NCBI RefSeq assembly: GCF_007785775.2
Contig: NZ_VNIK02000001.1
Location: 886,498-950,497 of the forward strand
Source of the DNA: Flagellimonas hadalis
GTDB lineage: Bacteria; Bacteroidota; Bacteroidia; Flavobacteriales; Flavobacteriaceae
DNA: 64,000 nucleotides
Reading direction: 5' to 3'
The notes under the pieces were generated by a model. It had not been told where the DNA came from. It was given only the letters and a program-made list of their open reading frames with translations, and searched no databases. Every line of letters begins with the position of its first letter. Position 1 is the stretch's first letter. The position numbers and the translations under genes were made by a program. This document shows, in pieces, positions 16,709 to 25,506 of the stretch.

Positions 16709-17914
16709 TCAGTGGGCTGATGCCAAATCTGCTTTCTGGGGACTGATGGTCGATTCCCGAGGATTCACCACCATGCCTGGCCCAATTTTTTGGAGGTTGT
16801 TGGTAATGATCTTGTCGCCGGGAGAGAGTCCTTCCCTAACAATCCGCAACCCATTGGAATGCAGCGGTCCCAAAACCACGTTCTTGCTCGTCACTTGGTT
16901 GTTTTCTCCCAAAACGTAGACAAAGCGCAGTGATTGATTGGTGCCGATGACCTCATCTGGAACCATAATGGCCTCATGCTCGTCACTACCACTGATCCTT
17001 GCCTTCCCAAACATACCGGGTTCCAACAAGTGATCTTCATTTCGTAGGACGGCACGGCTTTCAATGGTGCCCGTTTGGCTATCGATCTCATTGTCCACAA
17101 AATCCAGTGTGGCCTCGTGCAAAAATTCGTCCTCATCCAAAAGTTTGATCTGTACCGGTAAACCTTCAGATCGTGCAGAACCCCGTTTTCCATCTTTGGC
17201 CAAGCGCACATATTTCAAATAATCGGATTCACTCCCGGTGAAATAAAAATGTATGGGGCTTGTGGCCACTATGGTGGTCAACAAGGTTGAATTGGCGCTG
17301 CCGCCATCCACCAAGTTCCCTTCGTTCACCTTGTCCCTGCTCACCAAACCGGAGATGGGGGCTTTCACTTGGGTAAACTCCAAATTCAGTTCGGCATTTT
17401 CAACGGTTGCCCGGGCCAACTGCACACTTGCTTCTGCATGGACCAGGGCCTGTTTGCGGCGATCGTATTCTTCCGTGGAAACAGCACCCGTTTCTCTCAA
17501 GGATTCCACTCTTTGGAAATTGTCCCGTGCTGTTTTGAGGGATGCAAGCGCTTGTCCATGGTTCGCTTTGGCCTCGTCCAAGGCAATTTTGAAAGGTCTT
17601 TGGTCAATGGTAAAAAGAATCTGGCCTTTATTTACGTGCTGTCCATCCTCAAAATTCACTTTTTCCAAAAAACCACTGACGCGGGCACGGACCTCTACCC
17701 TGCTACTGGCTTCAAATCTACCTGTATATTCATCCCATTCCGTGATGTTCTCGTGGACTGGGAGTGCCACTTCTACCGGGAGGGCCGCCATTTCGGCTTG
17801 GGGAGCTTCATTTCCACTGTCCGCTGTGGTGAAGGCATAGATGAATATGGTTATCGCCAAGAGCATCAGACCAATGGTCAGGTTTTTCTTCGTGTTGAAA
17901 TTTAATTGCATCAT
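16709..17914 (-). CDS. RND efflux periplasmic adaptor (membrane fusion protein, AcrA-like)
   Basis: A 401-residue adaptor starting at the ATG ending at 17914 (MMQLNF); the upstream start at 17947 adds eleven Lys-rich residues. An N-terminal membrane anchor (LTIGLMLLAITIFIYAF) replaces a lipobox. Then follow the barrel-sandwich half-motif (VEVRARVSGFLEKVNFEDGQ), the alpha-hairpin (about 100-165), the second lipoyl half (VKAPISGLVSRDKVNEGN) and the beta-barrel and membrane-proximal domains ending LSPGDKIITNNLQKIGPGM. It bridges the pump and the duct in the periplasm. It is the first gene of the operon, and its promoter region holds a small palindrome at 17976-17988. Confidence 0.92.
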   Translation of the reverse strand: MMQLNFNTKKNLTIGLMLLAITIFIYAFTTADSGNEAPQAEMAALPVEVALPVHENITEWDEYTGRFEASSRVEVRARVSGFLEKVNFEDGQHVNKGQILFTIDQRPFKIALDEAKANHGQALASLKTARDNFQRVESLRETGAVSTEEYDRRKQALVHAEASVQLARATVENAELNLEFTQVKAPISGLVSRDKVNEGNLVDGGSANSTLLTTIVATSPIHFYFTGSESDYLKYVRLAKDGKRGSARSEGLPVQIKLLDEDEFLHEATLDFVDNEIDSQTGTIESRAVLRNEDHLLEPGMFGKARISGSDEHEAIMVPDEVIGTNQSLRFVYVLGENNQVTSKNVVLGPLHSNGLRIVREGLSPGDKIITNNLQKIGPGMVVNPRESTISPQKADLASAH

Positions 17915-18319
17915 GATCTTATACTTTGATTTTAATTTACATGACAAAATTATAGGGGAAGGGAGCCATGGGGATAACCATAATGGTTTCAGAAATGACC
18001 AAAATCTTAACTACTGGGCAAAAAGGCGCTTTTATGGTCTTTTTTTATGAAAAATCTATAAAAATACCAAGTGGCCCATCATGCAGTTTGTCCAATTTTC
18101 GAAAACAAGGAACAATAATACACTGAATAACTGTATATTAGTATTGAGCCCTACACATAGGGCCGACCAGCAAAAAGGTTTCGTTCCCCAAACAATACTT
18201 GAAAAGACTGGACTATGGAGTTAAAACTTATGCGCATCCCTCGGATTCTCCATTCACGGGCCAACTTCGTAAGATTCACCCATTTTGGAAAAACCTTATC
18301 ATACCAGCAACAAACAAAT
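17915..18319. other. Divergent intergenic region between efflux operon and sulfatase
   Basis: There is no credible gene in these 405 bp. It should contain the promoters of both flanking genes. I see the palindrome AACCAT-a-ATGGTT at 17976-17988 on the efflux side and GCCCTA-caca-TAGGGC at 18148-18163 on the sulfatase side. No convincing TAnnTTTG box was found. Confidence 0.5.
17976..17988. promoter_or_regulatory. Candidate operator of the RND efflux operon
   Basis: AACCATAATGGTT is a perfect inverted repeat with six-base arms about one central base, 62 bp upstream of the adaptor start. Its position suggests a repressor or activator site. The binding protein is unknown. Confidence 0.3.
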
Positions 18320-19978
18320 ATGAAAAACTTATTTCCCGCCCTCCTTGCTTTTTGTTTGGTTGCATCTTGTGGCGACAAAGGTTCCAAGAAAGAGGAACAA
18401 CAAGATGAAAATCCAAAAAGGCCCAATATAGTCTTCATCATAAGTGATGACCATGCCTATCAAGCGATCAGTGCCTATGGCGGCAGGTTGGCCCAAGTGG
18501 CCCCCACCCCCAACATTGACAGAATTGCAGAAGATGGCATGTTGTTCGAGAACTGTTTGGTGACCAATTCTATCTGCGGCCCTTCACGTGCCGCCATACT
18601 TACCGGCAAGTATAGCCACCTCAATGGATTCATCGACAACACCATTGGTTCCAAATTTGATTTTGATCAGCAGACCTTTGGTGAATTGCTACAACAGGCG
18701 GGCTACAAAACCGGCGTTTTGGGCAAGCTCCATTTGGGGGACACACCTTCAAAAGGATTTGATTATGTGGACATTCTACCTGGACAAGGCTCCTATTACA
18801 ACCCGACTTTCATCAACAAGGAAGGACAATATGAACTGGAGGGATATACAACGGAAATCATTACGGAAAAAGCCATACAATGGATGGATTCCGTTAAATC
18901 CGAAGAACAACCATTCATGTTGTTCCTTGGCCACAAATCACCACATAGACCATGGCAACCCGGCCCCAACGAACTGGGCCTGTACGAAAATGTTGAGATT
19001 CCGGAGCCTGAAACCTTATTTGATGATTATTCCGGGAACCGTGACATTGCCGGCATGAACTATATGTCGATTTCCGAGGCCATGAAAATTGAACAGGATC
19101 TTAAAATAACTGATGGTCCCCAAGCTGGTTTTACCAAGGAACAACAACAAAAATGGGACTCCATTTATCGTCCAATAAACGAAAAATTCAAAAAGGAGAA
19201 CCCAAAAGGGGACGACCTTATCCGATTCAAATATCAACGTTATATGAAGGATTATCTGGCAAGTGTTGCCGGGGTGGACAAGGGTGTGGGCAAGGTATTG
19301 GACTACTTGGTGAAAGTTGGGCTGGACAAGAACACCATAGTCATTTACACTTCTGATCAGGGGTTCTATTTGGGGGAACACGGTTGGTTTGACAAACGTT
19401 GGATGTACAAGGAATCACTGAAAACCCCATTATTGGTGAAATGGCCAGAAAAGGTGGCTCCTGGAACCATCAACAAAGACCTTGTTTCCAATCTGGACTT
19501 TGCCGAGACCTTTCTGGATATCGCACAAACCGAAATTCCCAGGGATATGCAAGGAAAAAGTCTAGTGCCCATTTTGAAGGGAAAAACGCCCAAGGATTGG
19601 AGAAATGCGCATTATTACCATTATTACGAACATCCTTCCGAACACGATGTAAGACGACATTACGGCATTACCACAGATCGTTATAAGTTGATCCATTTCT
19701 ACTATGACTTGGATGTATGGGAACTGTATGACCTTAAGAAAGACCCCAACGAAATGAACAACATTTATGGAGACCCTGCATATGCCGATATTCAAGAAAA
19801 GCTTCACAAAGATTTGGATGGATTGAGGCTAACATATGGGGACAATGACTCCTTGAGCCAAAAATTCATTGATGAATACCATGAAAAGGTCAAAGAAAAT
19901 CCTTTGATTGAATATTGGAAACTTTCCCCTGATGAAATGAAAAGGTTATATCAAGAATATTTAAAAACACAGAACTAG
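18320..19978 (+). CDS. Lipoprotein sulfatase, S1 family, N-acetylglucosamine-6-sulfatase-like
   Basis: I start at the ATG at 18320, which gives a lipoprotein signal (MKNLFPALLAFCLVASC); the upstream ATG at 18215 is rejected. The 552-residue protein has the type I sulfatase signature CGPSRAAILTG with the formylglycine Cys at residue 86, the metal site at the start (IVFIISDDHAYQAIS), GVLGKLHLG, and HKSPHRPW. YTSDQGFYLGEHGWFDKRWMYK closes the active site, and the C-terminal YHYYEHPSEHDVRRHYGI is also characteristic. From memory it follows Bacteroides GlcNAc-6-O-sulfatases of subfamily S1_11 closely along its length. It would act on sulfated glycans at the cell surface. No SusC/SusD or glycoside hydrolase neighbours it, and the anaerobic-type or FGE maturase must lie elsewhere. 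Confidence 0.87.
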   Translation: MKNLFPALLAFCLVASCGDKGSKKEEQQDENPKRPNIVFIISDDHAYQAISAYGGRLAQVAPTPNIDRIAEDGMLFENCLVTNSICGPSRAAILTGKYSHLNGFIDNTIGSKFDFDQQTFGELLQQAGYKTGVLGKLHLGDTPSKGFDYVDILPGQGSYYNPTFINKEGQYELEGYTTEIITEKAIQWMDSVKSEEQPFMLFLGHKSPHRPWQPGPNELGLYENVEIPEPETLFDDYSGNRDIAGMNYMSISEAMKIEQDLKITDGPQAGFTKEQQQKWDSIYRPINEKFKKENPKGDDLIRFKYQRYMKDYLASVAGVDKGVGKVLDYLVKVGLDKNTIVIYTSDQGFYLGEHGWFDKRWMYKESLKTPLLVKWPEKVAPGTINKDLVSNLDFAETFLDIAQTEIPRDMQGKSLVPILKGKTPKDWRNAHYYHYYEHPSEHDVRRHYGITTDRYKLIHFYYDLDVWELYDLKKDPNEMNNIYGDPAYADIQEKLHKDLDGLRLTYGDNDSLSQKFIDEYHEKVKENPLIEYWKLSPDEMKRLYQEYLKTQN

Positions 19979-20104
19979 TGTATCGGTCTTTACCTCTACA
20001 TTTTTGGCTTTGCAATCTGATTGGGGAGCAGTGAAGGGGCAACTTTTGGGCAAAGTACATGGCATTGATATGGAAAATTCCATGTAGGATGAAATATTCA
20101 TAAA

Positions 20105-20140
20105 TACAATGGCCCTTTGTTGATTCAAAGGGCCATTGTA
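20105..20140. terminator. Perfect 15-bp hairpin between sulfatase and CsbD genes
   Basis: TACAATGGCCCTTTG (20105-20119) pairs without mismatch with CAAAGGGCCATTGTA (20126-20140) across the loop TTGATT. It lies between two convergent genes and can work on both strands, although the flanking T-tracts are weak. Confidence 0.6.
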
Positions 20141-20165
20141 TAGGATAACACAAAAAGGTTGGCCA

Positions 20166-20351
20166 TTAAAGGCTTTCTATTTCCCTTTTTAATTCATCCT
20201 TTGCCTTACCGGTCTTTTCTTGTAGTTTGCCCAACATCTCCTCAAACTTGCCTTCGGAGTATGCAAGGTCGTTATCCGTAAGCTCACCATATTTTTGTTT
20301 GAACTTACCTTTCACCTGTTTCCATTTTCCTTCCAATCGATCGTTGTTCAT
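20166..20351 (-). CDS. CsbD-family stress-response protein
   Basis: A 61-residue, charged, helical protein with the family pattern: NDRLEGKWKQVKGKFKQKYG at the start, then LTDNDLAYSEGKFEEMLGKL and a Lys/Glu-rich end. CsbD proteins are small, soluble and induced by stationary phase or osmotic stress; the molecular role is not known. It is monocistronic and convergent to the sulfatase. Confidence 0.93.
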   Translation of the reverse strand: MNNDRLEGKWKQVKGKFKQKYGELTDNDLAYSEGKFEEMLGKLQEKTGKAKDELKREIESL

Positions 20352-20585
20352 AACTTTTGCTTTTAAATGTTTATACCCCTAAGATAAAATCCTTCACCGA
20401 GCTCCATTGACCTAAAAAATTTAAATCTTGACCCTAAAGCACATAATGGTATCATTTTGAGTGACCAACTCATTGATAACTGTTTACAGGCAAGAAAAAT
20501 GGCAATCGGGGCAATGGCCAAGATTATATTTCATGAAATTTGATGGCAACTGATGACTTTTTCATTGAACATAAAAACTGATATC

Positions 20586-20825
20586 ATGCCAAATCCGAGT
20601 ATAAAAGATGAAGAAAAATATGAGGCCCTGCGTGAAAAAGGGTACAGCAAAGAAAAATCCGCACGAATAGCCAACACCCCCGATGCCGGCAAGAAAGGTG
20701 GCAAGGCACGGCCCTATGAGGAGTGGACAAAGGAGCATCTTTACAACAAGGCCAAAACAGTGGGAATCGAAAACCGTTCAAAGATGAACAAGGCCGAACT
20801 GATCTATGCCCTTCGAAACAATTGA
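20586..20825 (+). CDS. DUF7218 / Rho-termination-factor N-terminal-like small protein
   Basis: A 79-residue basic protein starting at the ATG at 20586 (MPNPSIKDEEKYEALREKG). The first half (REKGYSKEKSARIANTPDAG) is the segment typical of small stress-linked bacterial proteins with a KGG-like motif (AGKKGGKARP at about 45-54). The second half (WTKEHLYNKAKTVGIENR, ending AELIYAL) is a SAP/Rho-N-like helix-extended-loop-helix, a fold that binds nucleic acid. Function is not established; a DNA/RNA-binding stress protein is the best guess. An upstream in-frame ATG at 20553 adds eleven unrelated residues. Confidence 0.8.
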   Translation: MPNPSIKDEEKYEALREKGYSKEKSARIANTPDAGKKGGKARPYEEWTKEHLYNKAKTVGIENRSKMNKAELIYALRNN

Positions 20826-20888
20826 CATGAACCATACAAGGCTTTTTTCCCTTCAAACTAAATGTATTATGCCCCATACCCATCCCCT

Positions 20889-21911
20889 ATGAAAACAATA
20901 GACCCCAGCTTGATCCGACAGATTTTTGTGCTCCTTTTGATCGTATTGATAGGTGGGCTCATTGCATTCGAAATGATACCTTACCTCTCTGGGGTACTTG
21001 GCACGATCACCATGTACGTAATTTTGACAAAACCTATGAAATGGTTGGTGGGCAAAGGGTGGAATCAAAGATTGGCGGTAGTTCTGCTGATGTTTGCCTC
21101 CTTTATCATGATCTTAATGCCCGTGAGCGGGGCAATCCTGATGTTGGGGAACAAGATCGGCAACGCGGTGAAAAACTCCAAAAAGGTGGTCTCCGCCCTC
21201 AAGGGACAAGTACAGGAACTGGAATCCTATGTGGGATTTAAGTTTATTCCAGATATAGATGCCACAGGTACTTCCGATTGGTTATCGGATAGCCTGCAGG
21301 GCCTTGCCGGGGGTACCTTCAACACGCTCATTGCCATCTCCATCATGTATTTTTTGTTGTACTATATGATGACCAATCGTACAAAACTCCAAGATTCCCT
21401 CTTCAAATATGTTCCCATGAGCGATGAAAACCTAAAGCTCATTGGCAATGAGGTCACCGATATTGTTAGGGCCAATGCACTGGGCATACCTTTGGTGGCC
21501 TTGGCCCAAGGTACCGTGGCATTGATCGGCTTTTTGATTTTTGGGGTCGAAAGTCCGTTTTTCTGGGCAGTCATAGTCACCATAGGGTCCATGATCCCAT
21601 TTGTGGGAAATTTTTTGGGGACCATTCCCGTGTTCATACTCGCCCTGTCCAATGGAAATACGTTCCAGGCTTGGGGCATTCTTTTGTACGGGATCGTTGT
21701 GGTGGGGTCCACCGACAATCTGATCCGACTCTATGTACTGAAAAAATTGGACAATGTGCACCCACTGATCACCCTGATCGGGGTCATTGTGGGCATTCCG
21801 CTGTTTGGGTTCATAGGTTTGATATTTGGTCCTTTGCTGGTGAACCTATTTCTCGTGGTCCTTTACATCTACAGAAGGGAATATGGCAAAAAGGACGAAG
21901 AGCAACTGTAA
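20889..21911 (+). CDS. AI-2E-family transporter (TqsA/PerM-like membrane protein)
   Basis: A 340-residue integral membrane protein starting at the ATG at 20889 (MKTIDPSLIRQIF). Pattern: two N-terminal helices, a soluble amphipathic region (about 80-145), then five to six helices. It has the family-specific motifs VTIGSMIPFVGNFLGTIPV, SNGNTFQAWGI and VHPLITLIGVIVGIPLFGFIG. The family contains AI-2 exporters and Na+/H+ or other small-molecule transporters, so the substrate is open. It lies 63 bp downstream of the Rho-N-like gene and may be co-transcribed with it. Confidence 0.88.
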   Translation: MKTIDPSLIRQIFVLLLIVLIGGLIAFEMIPYLSGVLGTITMYVILTKPMKWLVGKGWNQRLAVVLLMFASFIMILMPVSGAILMLGNKIGNAVKNSKKVVSALKGQVQELESYVGFKFIPDIDATGTSDWLSDSLQGLAGGTFNTLIAISIMYFLLYYMMTNRTKLQDSLFKYVPMSDENLKLIGNEVTDIVRANALGIPLVALAQGTVALIGFLIFGVESPFFWAVIVTIGSMIPFVGNFLGTIPVFILALSNGNTFQAWGILLYGIVVVGSTDNLIRLYVLKKLDNVHPLITLIGVIVGIPLFGFIGLIFGPLLVNLFLVVLYIYRREYGKKDEEQL

Positions 21912-21952
21912 TCGATTCTATTTTATCGAACCTATTTATCACCACCAAGTAT

Positions 21953-21982
21953 TTTGACTTCATTAAAACTTGCCATAATTTG
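21953..21982 (+). promoter_or_regulatory. Candidate promoter of rpiA
   Basis: TTTG at 21953-21956 and TAATTTG at 21976-21982 are separated by 19 bp, close to the Bacteroidota -33 (TTTG) and -7 (TAnnTTTG) spacing. The -7 box is imperfect. It lies 32 bp before the rpiA start. Confidence 0.3.
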
Positions 21983-22014
21983 GTGAACCGATCTTAAAAA
22001 GATAGGGGCAAAAT

Positions 22015-22689
22015 ATGTCCAGTACAACAAATGAAAAAATCATCGCGGCCAAAGCTGCCTTAAAACTGGTAGAACACGGAATGGTCGTTGGGCTTGGTTC
22101 AGGCTCCACATCGGCCATTATGATTGAACTGTTGGGAAAAGCTTGCAGAGAAGGCTTAAACATCAAAGGTGTTGCTTCTTCCGGCATCTCAGAGAAATTG
22201 GCAATCAAAGAAGGTATTCCTGTCATATCTCTCGATGTGGCTCCCAAAATCGACATCAATATTGACGGTGCCGATGAGTTTGACACAAAACTACAGCTCA
22301 TTAAAGGGGGAGGCGGTGCGCTGTTGCGTGAAAAAATAATCGCCCACTTTGCTTCCAAAAATGTGATCATTGTAGATTCAAGCAAAAAAGTCGAACAGCT
22401 GGGGAGCTTTCCATTACCCATCGAAGTGATTCCATTTGCACAAAGGAAAATCATGGATGAATTGGGCCAAATGGGTCTAAGCCCTCAAGTAAGACTTCAC
22501 AATGGCAAAGAATATAGGACCGATCAGCATAATTCCATCTTAGATCTGGACATCCAAGGGCAAACAGACCTTGAAACATTGCAGTCAAGCTTGATCAACA
22601 TTCCTGGAATTGTGGAAACGGGACTCTTTTTGAACACCACAAACCTGATCATCATGGGGTCAGGTAATGAAACCAAGACTTTTCAATAA
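22015..22689 (+). CDS. rpiA: Ribose-5-phosphate isomerase A
   Basis: A 224-residue enzyme that interconverts ribose 5-phosphate and ribulose 5-phosphate in the non-oxidative pentose phosphate pathway, in the cytosol. All family landmarks are present: the phosphate-binding loop GLGSGSTSAIMI (about 26-37), SSGISEKLA, the IDGADEFD motif with D84 and D87, and KGGGGALLREK with K98 and the catalytic base E106. It is usually a homodimer. It appears monocistronic, 103 bp after the AI-2E transporter. Confidence 0.96.
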   Translation: MSSTTNEKIIAAKAALKLVEHGMVVGLGSGSTSAIMIELLGKACREGLNIKGVASSGISEKLAIKEGIPVISLDVAPKIDINIDGADEFDTKLQLIKGGGGALLREKIIAHFASKNVIIVDSSKKVEQLGSFPLPIEVIPFAQRKIMDELGQMGLSPQVRLHNGKEYRTDQHNSILDLDIQGQTDLETLQSSLINIPGIVETGLFLNTTNLIIMGSGNETKTFQ

Positions 22690-23051
22690 GCAAAATCCAT
22701 TGATATACAAATATTTAGCATGAAAAGCTATATGTCTCAAGAAGTCATCCGAAATTACAACATATAGTATACTCCCGATAAGAACACGCTTTATATGATT
22801 TTAGTTGATATATAAAAAAAATACAAGACGCTGAAAATCAAAATATCAACAGTTTTTTTATCATGTTTAAAAAGGTTAAGTCTGGATAACAGGAAGAAAG
22901 TTAATTTCATAACATTATAACAATCAGTGTTTTAAACTATTATAAAAACCGATCAGCCTAACTTTAAACTGTCATCAGAACAGTTTCAATAGTAATTGGC
23001 TTATTTGAACCAAATCTCAAATAGAGTCAATTTTGACCAAGGAAATATCAT
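22690..23051. other. AT-rich convergent intergenic region with repeat copy
   Basis: There is no gene in these 362 bp between the ends of rpiA and the DUF3137 gene. The region is AT-rich. Its right part, about 22921-22987, is a diverged copy of a repeat also found at about 46285-46351. Confidence 0.6.
22921..22987. repeat. Dispersed intergenic repeat, copy 1
   Basis: The segment containing AAAACCGATCAGCCTAAC and AAACTGTCATCAGAACAGTTT matches about 46285-46351 (AAAACTGATTAACCGAAC, AAACTGTAATCAAAACAGT). In the 41-base core starting at 22945 I count 34 identities. It holds a perfect inverted repeat AAACTGT-N7-ACAGTTT. Both copies lie 70-110 bp downstream of the last gene of a minus-strand operon. 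Confidence 0.55.
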
Positions 23052-24119
23052 CTACAACTTTAAGTCTTCTGAGATTTCCAAGGCTGTTTCGATTTCCTTT
23101 ACCAACTCCTCAACCATCTTGATCCCTTCCAGCTTTCCCGAAGGGAATGAAAACAACCCATTATCATTCATGACTGCCAAATACATCTGTCTATCCTGAA
23201 ATGATAAATATAGGGGACGGTCAAATCTTTCCTTTAAGGACACTATGCGTTCCATAAGCGAAGAGGACAAGACATAACGGGCTTCCACCTGGTCTGTCCC
23301 ATACACCACAAAATCCTTGGTAAACCTTGGGTCCTCCAAATGCATTTTATGTTCTTCCTTGAAGTTAGAACTCACCAATCTGTCCCATTTGGGCATCTGA
23401 GCGTTGGGCAAAACCACGGTATGCCCGTCCAGTTTCTTTGTGAACTTAAGCCAACAGAACATACCTCGATATGTGAAATAGTGATTGTCCGCCGATGTAT
23501 TTGAAACCATGTTCCTGAACACATATCCATAAAGCACTACCAACAGGTTCAGGATGGGAATGCGCATTAAACCTCCGGTCACCTTGTTGGATATATTTTG
23601 TTCCACAATTCCGATATCCGCGATGTTAATGGTTGAATGGTCGACCTTTCCCCTTATCTGCCCATAGCTATATATTGGCGTATCCTTTTTTACCCATGCA
23701 AAGAGTTTGCTATGGACGATCTCTTTTATGGGAGCGGGAAGGCCTTGGCTAAATTCCACCTGTGGGAACAGCATTTTTATCATTTTCGCTATGGTCTCCT
23801 TTTCCCTAAGTTTGAATCTTTGAAAAGCTCTGGCAAAAAGAACAGTGGTCGGGTACAGCAAAGCCAGCAATCCTACGATTGGGTAGATATTCGCATATGG
23901 GTTGTCCTGGGTGGGCAGATAGGGTTCTAAAACAGACCGAAAACCGAAGTTCAATGTCGGAAAATAATTGCTTGCCCATAGCAATATCATCCACAAAACA
24001 TATAAACCCGTAACGCCCCACATTACTTTTTGAAAAAAGAGGGAGCGTTTCCTCTTTTTGTAAATGTCGTTGAGCGCCGCGCTGGTTTCGCTATATGCTT
24101 TTTGTATAAGGTGCTGCAT
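23052..24119 (-). CDS. DUF3137 membrane protein, LemA-linked
   Basis: A 355-residue protein with an N-terminal helical segment, two transmembrane helices (VMWGVTGLYVLWMILLWAS and ANIYPIVGLLALLYPTTVLF) and a soluble C-terminal domain of the DUF3137 type (VFRNMVSNTSADNHYFTYRGMF, SNFKEEHKMHLEDPRF, FDRPLYLSFQDRQMYLAV). DUF3137 genes are commonly next to lemA in bacteria; their function is not known. It is the last gene of an eight-gene operon and starts 4 bp after the DUF1266 gene. Confidence 0.85.
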   Translation of the reverse strand: MQHLIQKAYSETSAALNDIYKKRKRSLFFQKVMWGVTGLYVLWMILLWASNYFPTLNFGFRSVLEPYLPTQDNPYANIYPIVGLLALLYPTTVLFARAFQRFKLREKETIAKMIKMLFPQVEFSQGLPAPIKEIVHSKLFAWVKKDTPIYSYGQIRGKVDHSTINIADIGIVEQNISNKVTGGLMRIPILNLLVVLYGYVFRNMVSNTSADNHYFTYRGMFCWLKFTKKLDGHTVVLPNAQMPKWDRLVSSNFKEEHKMHLEDPRFTKDFVVYGTDQVEARYVLSSSLMERIVSLKERFDRPLYLSFQDRQMYLAVMNDNGLFSFPSGKLEGIKMVEELVKEIETALEISEDLKL

Positions 24120-24123
24120 GGTC

Positions 24124-24933
24124 TTACCTTGGCCAGTCCATAGTGTTCCAAGGGCTATTGGGGTTTTCCAGGACCTGTTTGTAGATATGGTAGACTTGTT
24201 CCTTATAGGAATCGTAATCAGCCTTCATATCCAAGGCAAAACCAATGGCGAAGCTTTTCCCGAATTCTTCCCACGATGAAAAATGGCGCAATGCCAATTC
24301 CTTGGCAAAATGGATGACCTTCCATGCATCCTTTTCAGAAATCAGACCTCCAGTATATGCCTTTCTGGCCTGCCCCACCAACACCGCTGCATCGTAACCC
24401 GCTACGCCAAGCTCCAATTCGGAGTCGAACGTTAAAATGCCTTTTTGCTTCAACGTGCCCAACGCTTCACCATTATTTAACCACTCCAAATAGCGGTGTG
24501 CACGCTCATTATTGCCAAACTTTTCATCCATTAGTCTCTCCCACTGCTCTTTTGGCTCTTTTTGAATCATAGGATAGATGAAATCGAAATACCAGCGACG
24601 TCCATCTTTCATAAAATACTCGGTCAATGACCAATAACCTTCAGGCGTATCTATCCCCCACCCCTCCAAATAGGGTTTTATATCATTCGCTTGAAGAAAT
24701 GTAAGTGTGTTGAAGTCGGCCTTCCACCATTCTGAAATTGGAGTGTACAGGGCAAGGGCAAAGCGTTGTTCCTCATTCAGGTTGCTGTTGGATGACTTTT
24801 TGAATCTTGCTTCCTTTAACTCTGGGGCATCATATTCCTCCTTTCCTGTTTTGAAATAGCGATAGGCATATGAGGCAATCGCCAATACCAGGATTACGTA
24901 ACTGTACCAAGGTAGATTTTCGAACATTTGCAT
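24124..24933 (-). CDS. DUF1266 domain protein with N-terminal membrane anchor
   Basis: A 269-residue protein. One N-terminal helix (WYSYVILVLAIASYAYRYF) anchors it. The rest is a helical domain ending with the DUF1266 signature (ISEKDAWKVIHFAKELALRH, FSSWEEFGKSFAIGFALDM). In other bacteria DUF1266 proteins (YbeR/YbeU type) are soluble and of unknown role. Here it sits between LemA and DUF3137, 3 bp from each. Confidence 0.82.
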   Translation of the reverse strand: MQMFENLPWYSYVILVLAIASYAYRYFKTGKEEYDAPELKEARFKKSSNSNLNEEQRFALALYTPISEWWKADFNTLTFLQANDIKPYLEGWGIDTPEGYWSLTEYFMKDGRRWYFDFIYPMIQKEPKEQWERLMDEKFGNNERAHRYLEWLNNGEALGTLKQKGILTFDSELELGVAGYDAAVLVGQARKAYTGGLISEKDAWKVIHFAKELALRHFSSWEEFGKSFAIGFALDMKADYDSYKEQVYHIYKQVLENPNSPWNTMDWPR

Positions 24934-24936
24934 GGT

Positions 24937-25506
24937 TTATGGATTTAATAGTTGGTCAATGTCTATTTCTTTCTGTTCCGCTTTGGGTATTTCCAGCAAT
25001 ACGGCAGCTTTGTCCTTTCGTAATTTTGCCATCAGGTTTACCGGGAACATTTGGATTTTGGTATTGTAAACCGTTACTGCCGCATTGTAGGCCCTACGCG
25101 CCGCCGAAATATGGTCCTCGATATCGGTAAGTTTATCCTGAAGATCAAGGAACTGTGTATCCGCTTTAAGGTTTGGATAATTTTCCACGTTCAGGTGAAG
25201 GCCGCCCATGATCTTTGTCAGCTCGTTGGACGCCTGTATCTTTTCCTTTGGTTCCGAGGCCTCATGTATTTGGCTGCGAAGCTCGGTCACTTTTGTCAAT
25301 ATTTCCTTTTCGTGCGCCATATACTTGTTGAGCATGGCCACAAGGTTCGGGATAAGGTCAAATCGCTTCTTCAGATAGATTTCAATACTGCCAAAGGCTT
25401 GCGCTACTTGGTTCTTCCTAGAGATGATCTGGTTGTTGGCGATGATGGCCATTAAGCCAATAAGTCCCACAACGGAAATGATGATAATGATGATTTTCAT
25501 ACTCAA
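24937..25506 (-). CDS. lemA: LemA family protein
   Basis: A 189-residue protein with an N-terminal transmembrane segment (MKIIIIIISVVGLIGLMAII) and the LemA helical bundle: NQIISRKNQVAQAFGSIEIY, KRFDLIPNLVAMLNKYMAHE, and LEDHISAARRAYNAAVTVYN followed by PVNLMAKLR. The family is anchored in the inner membrane; its biochemical function is not settled. The start overlaps the end of the upstream lipoprotein gene by 4 bp (ATGA), indicating translational coupling. Confidence 0.93.
   Translation of the reverse strand: MSMKIIIIIISVVGLIGLMAIIANNQIISRKNQVAQAFGSIEIYLKKRFDLIPNLVAMLNKYMAHEKEILTKVTELRSQIHEASEPKEKIQASNELTKIMGGLHLNVENYPNLKADTQFLDLQDKLTDIEDHISAARRAYNAAVTVYNTKIQMFPVNLMAKLRKDKAAVLLEIPKAEQKEIDIDQLLNP

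Noticed and set aside
18215..18319. Longer sulfatase start
   Set aside because: The ATG at 18320 gives a complete lipoprotein signal; the 35 extra residues would block it.
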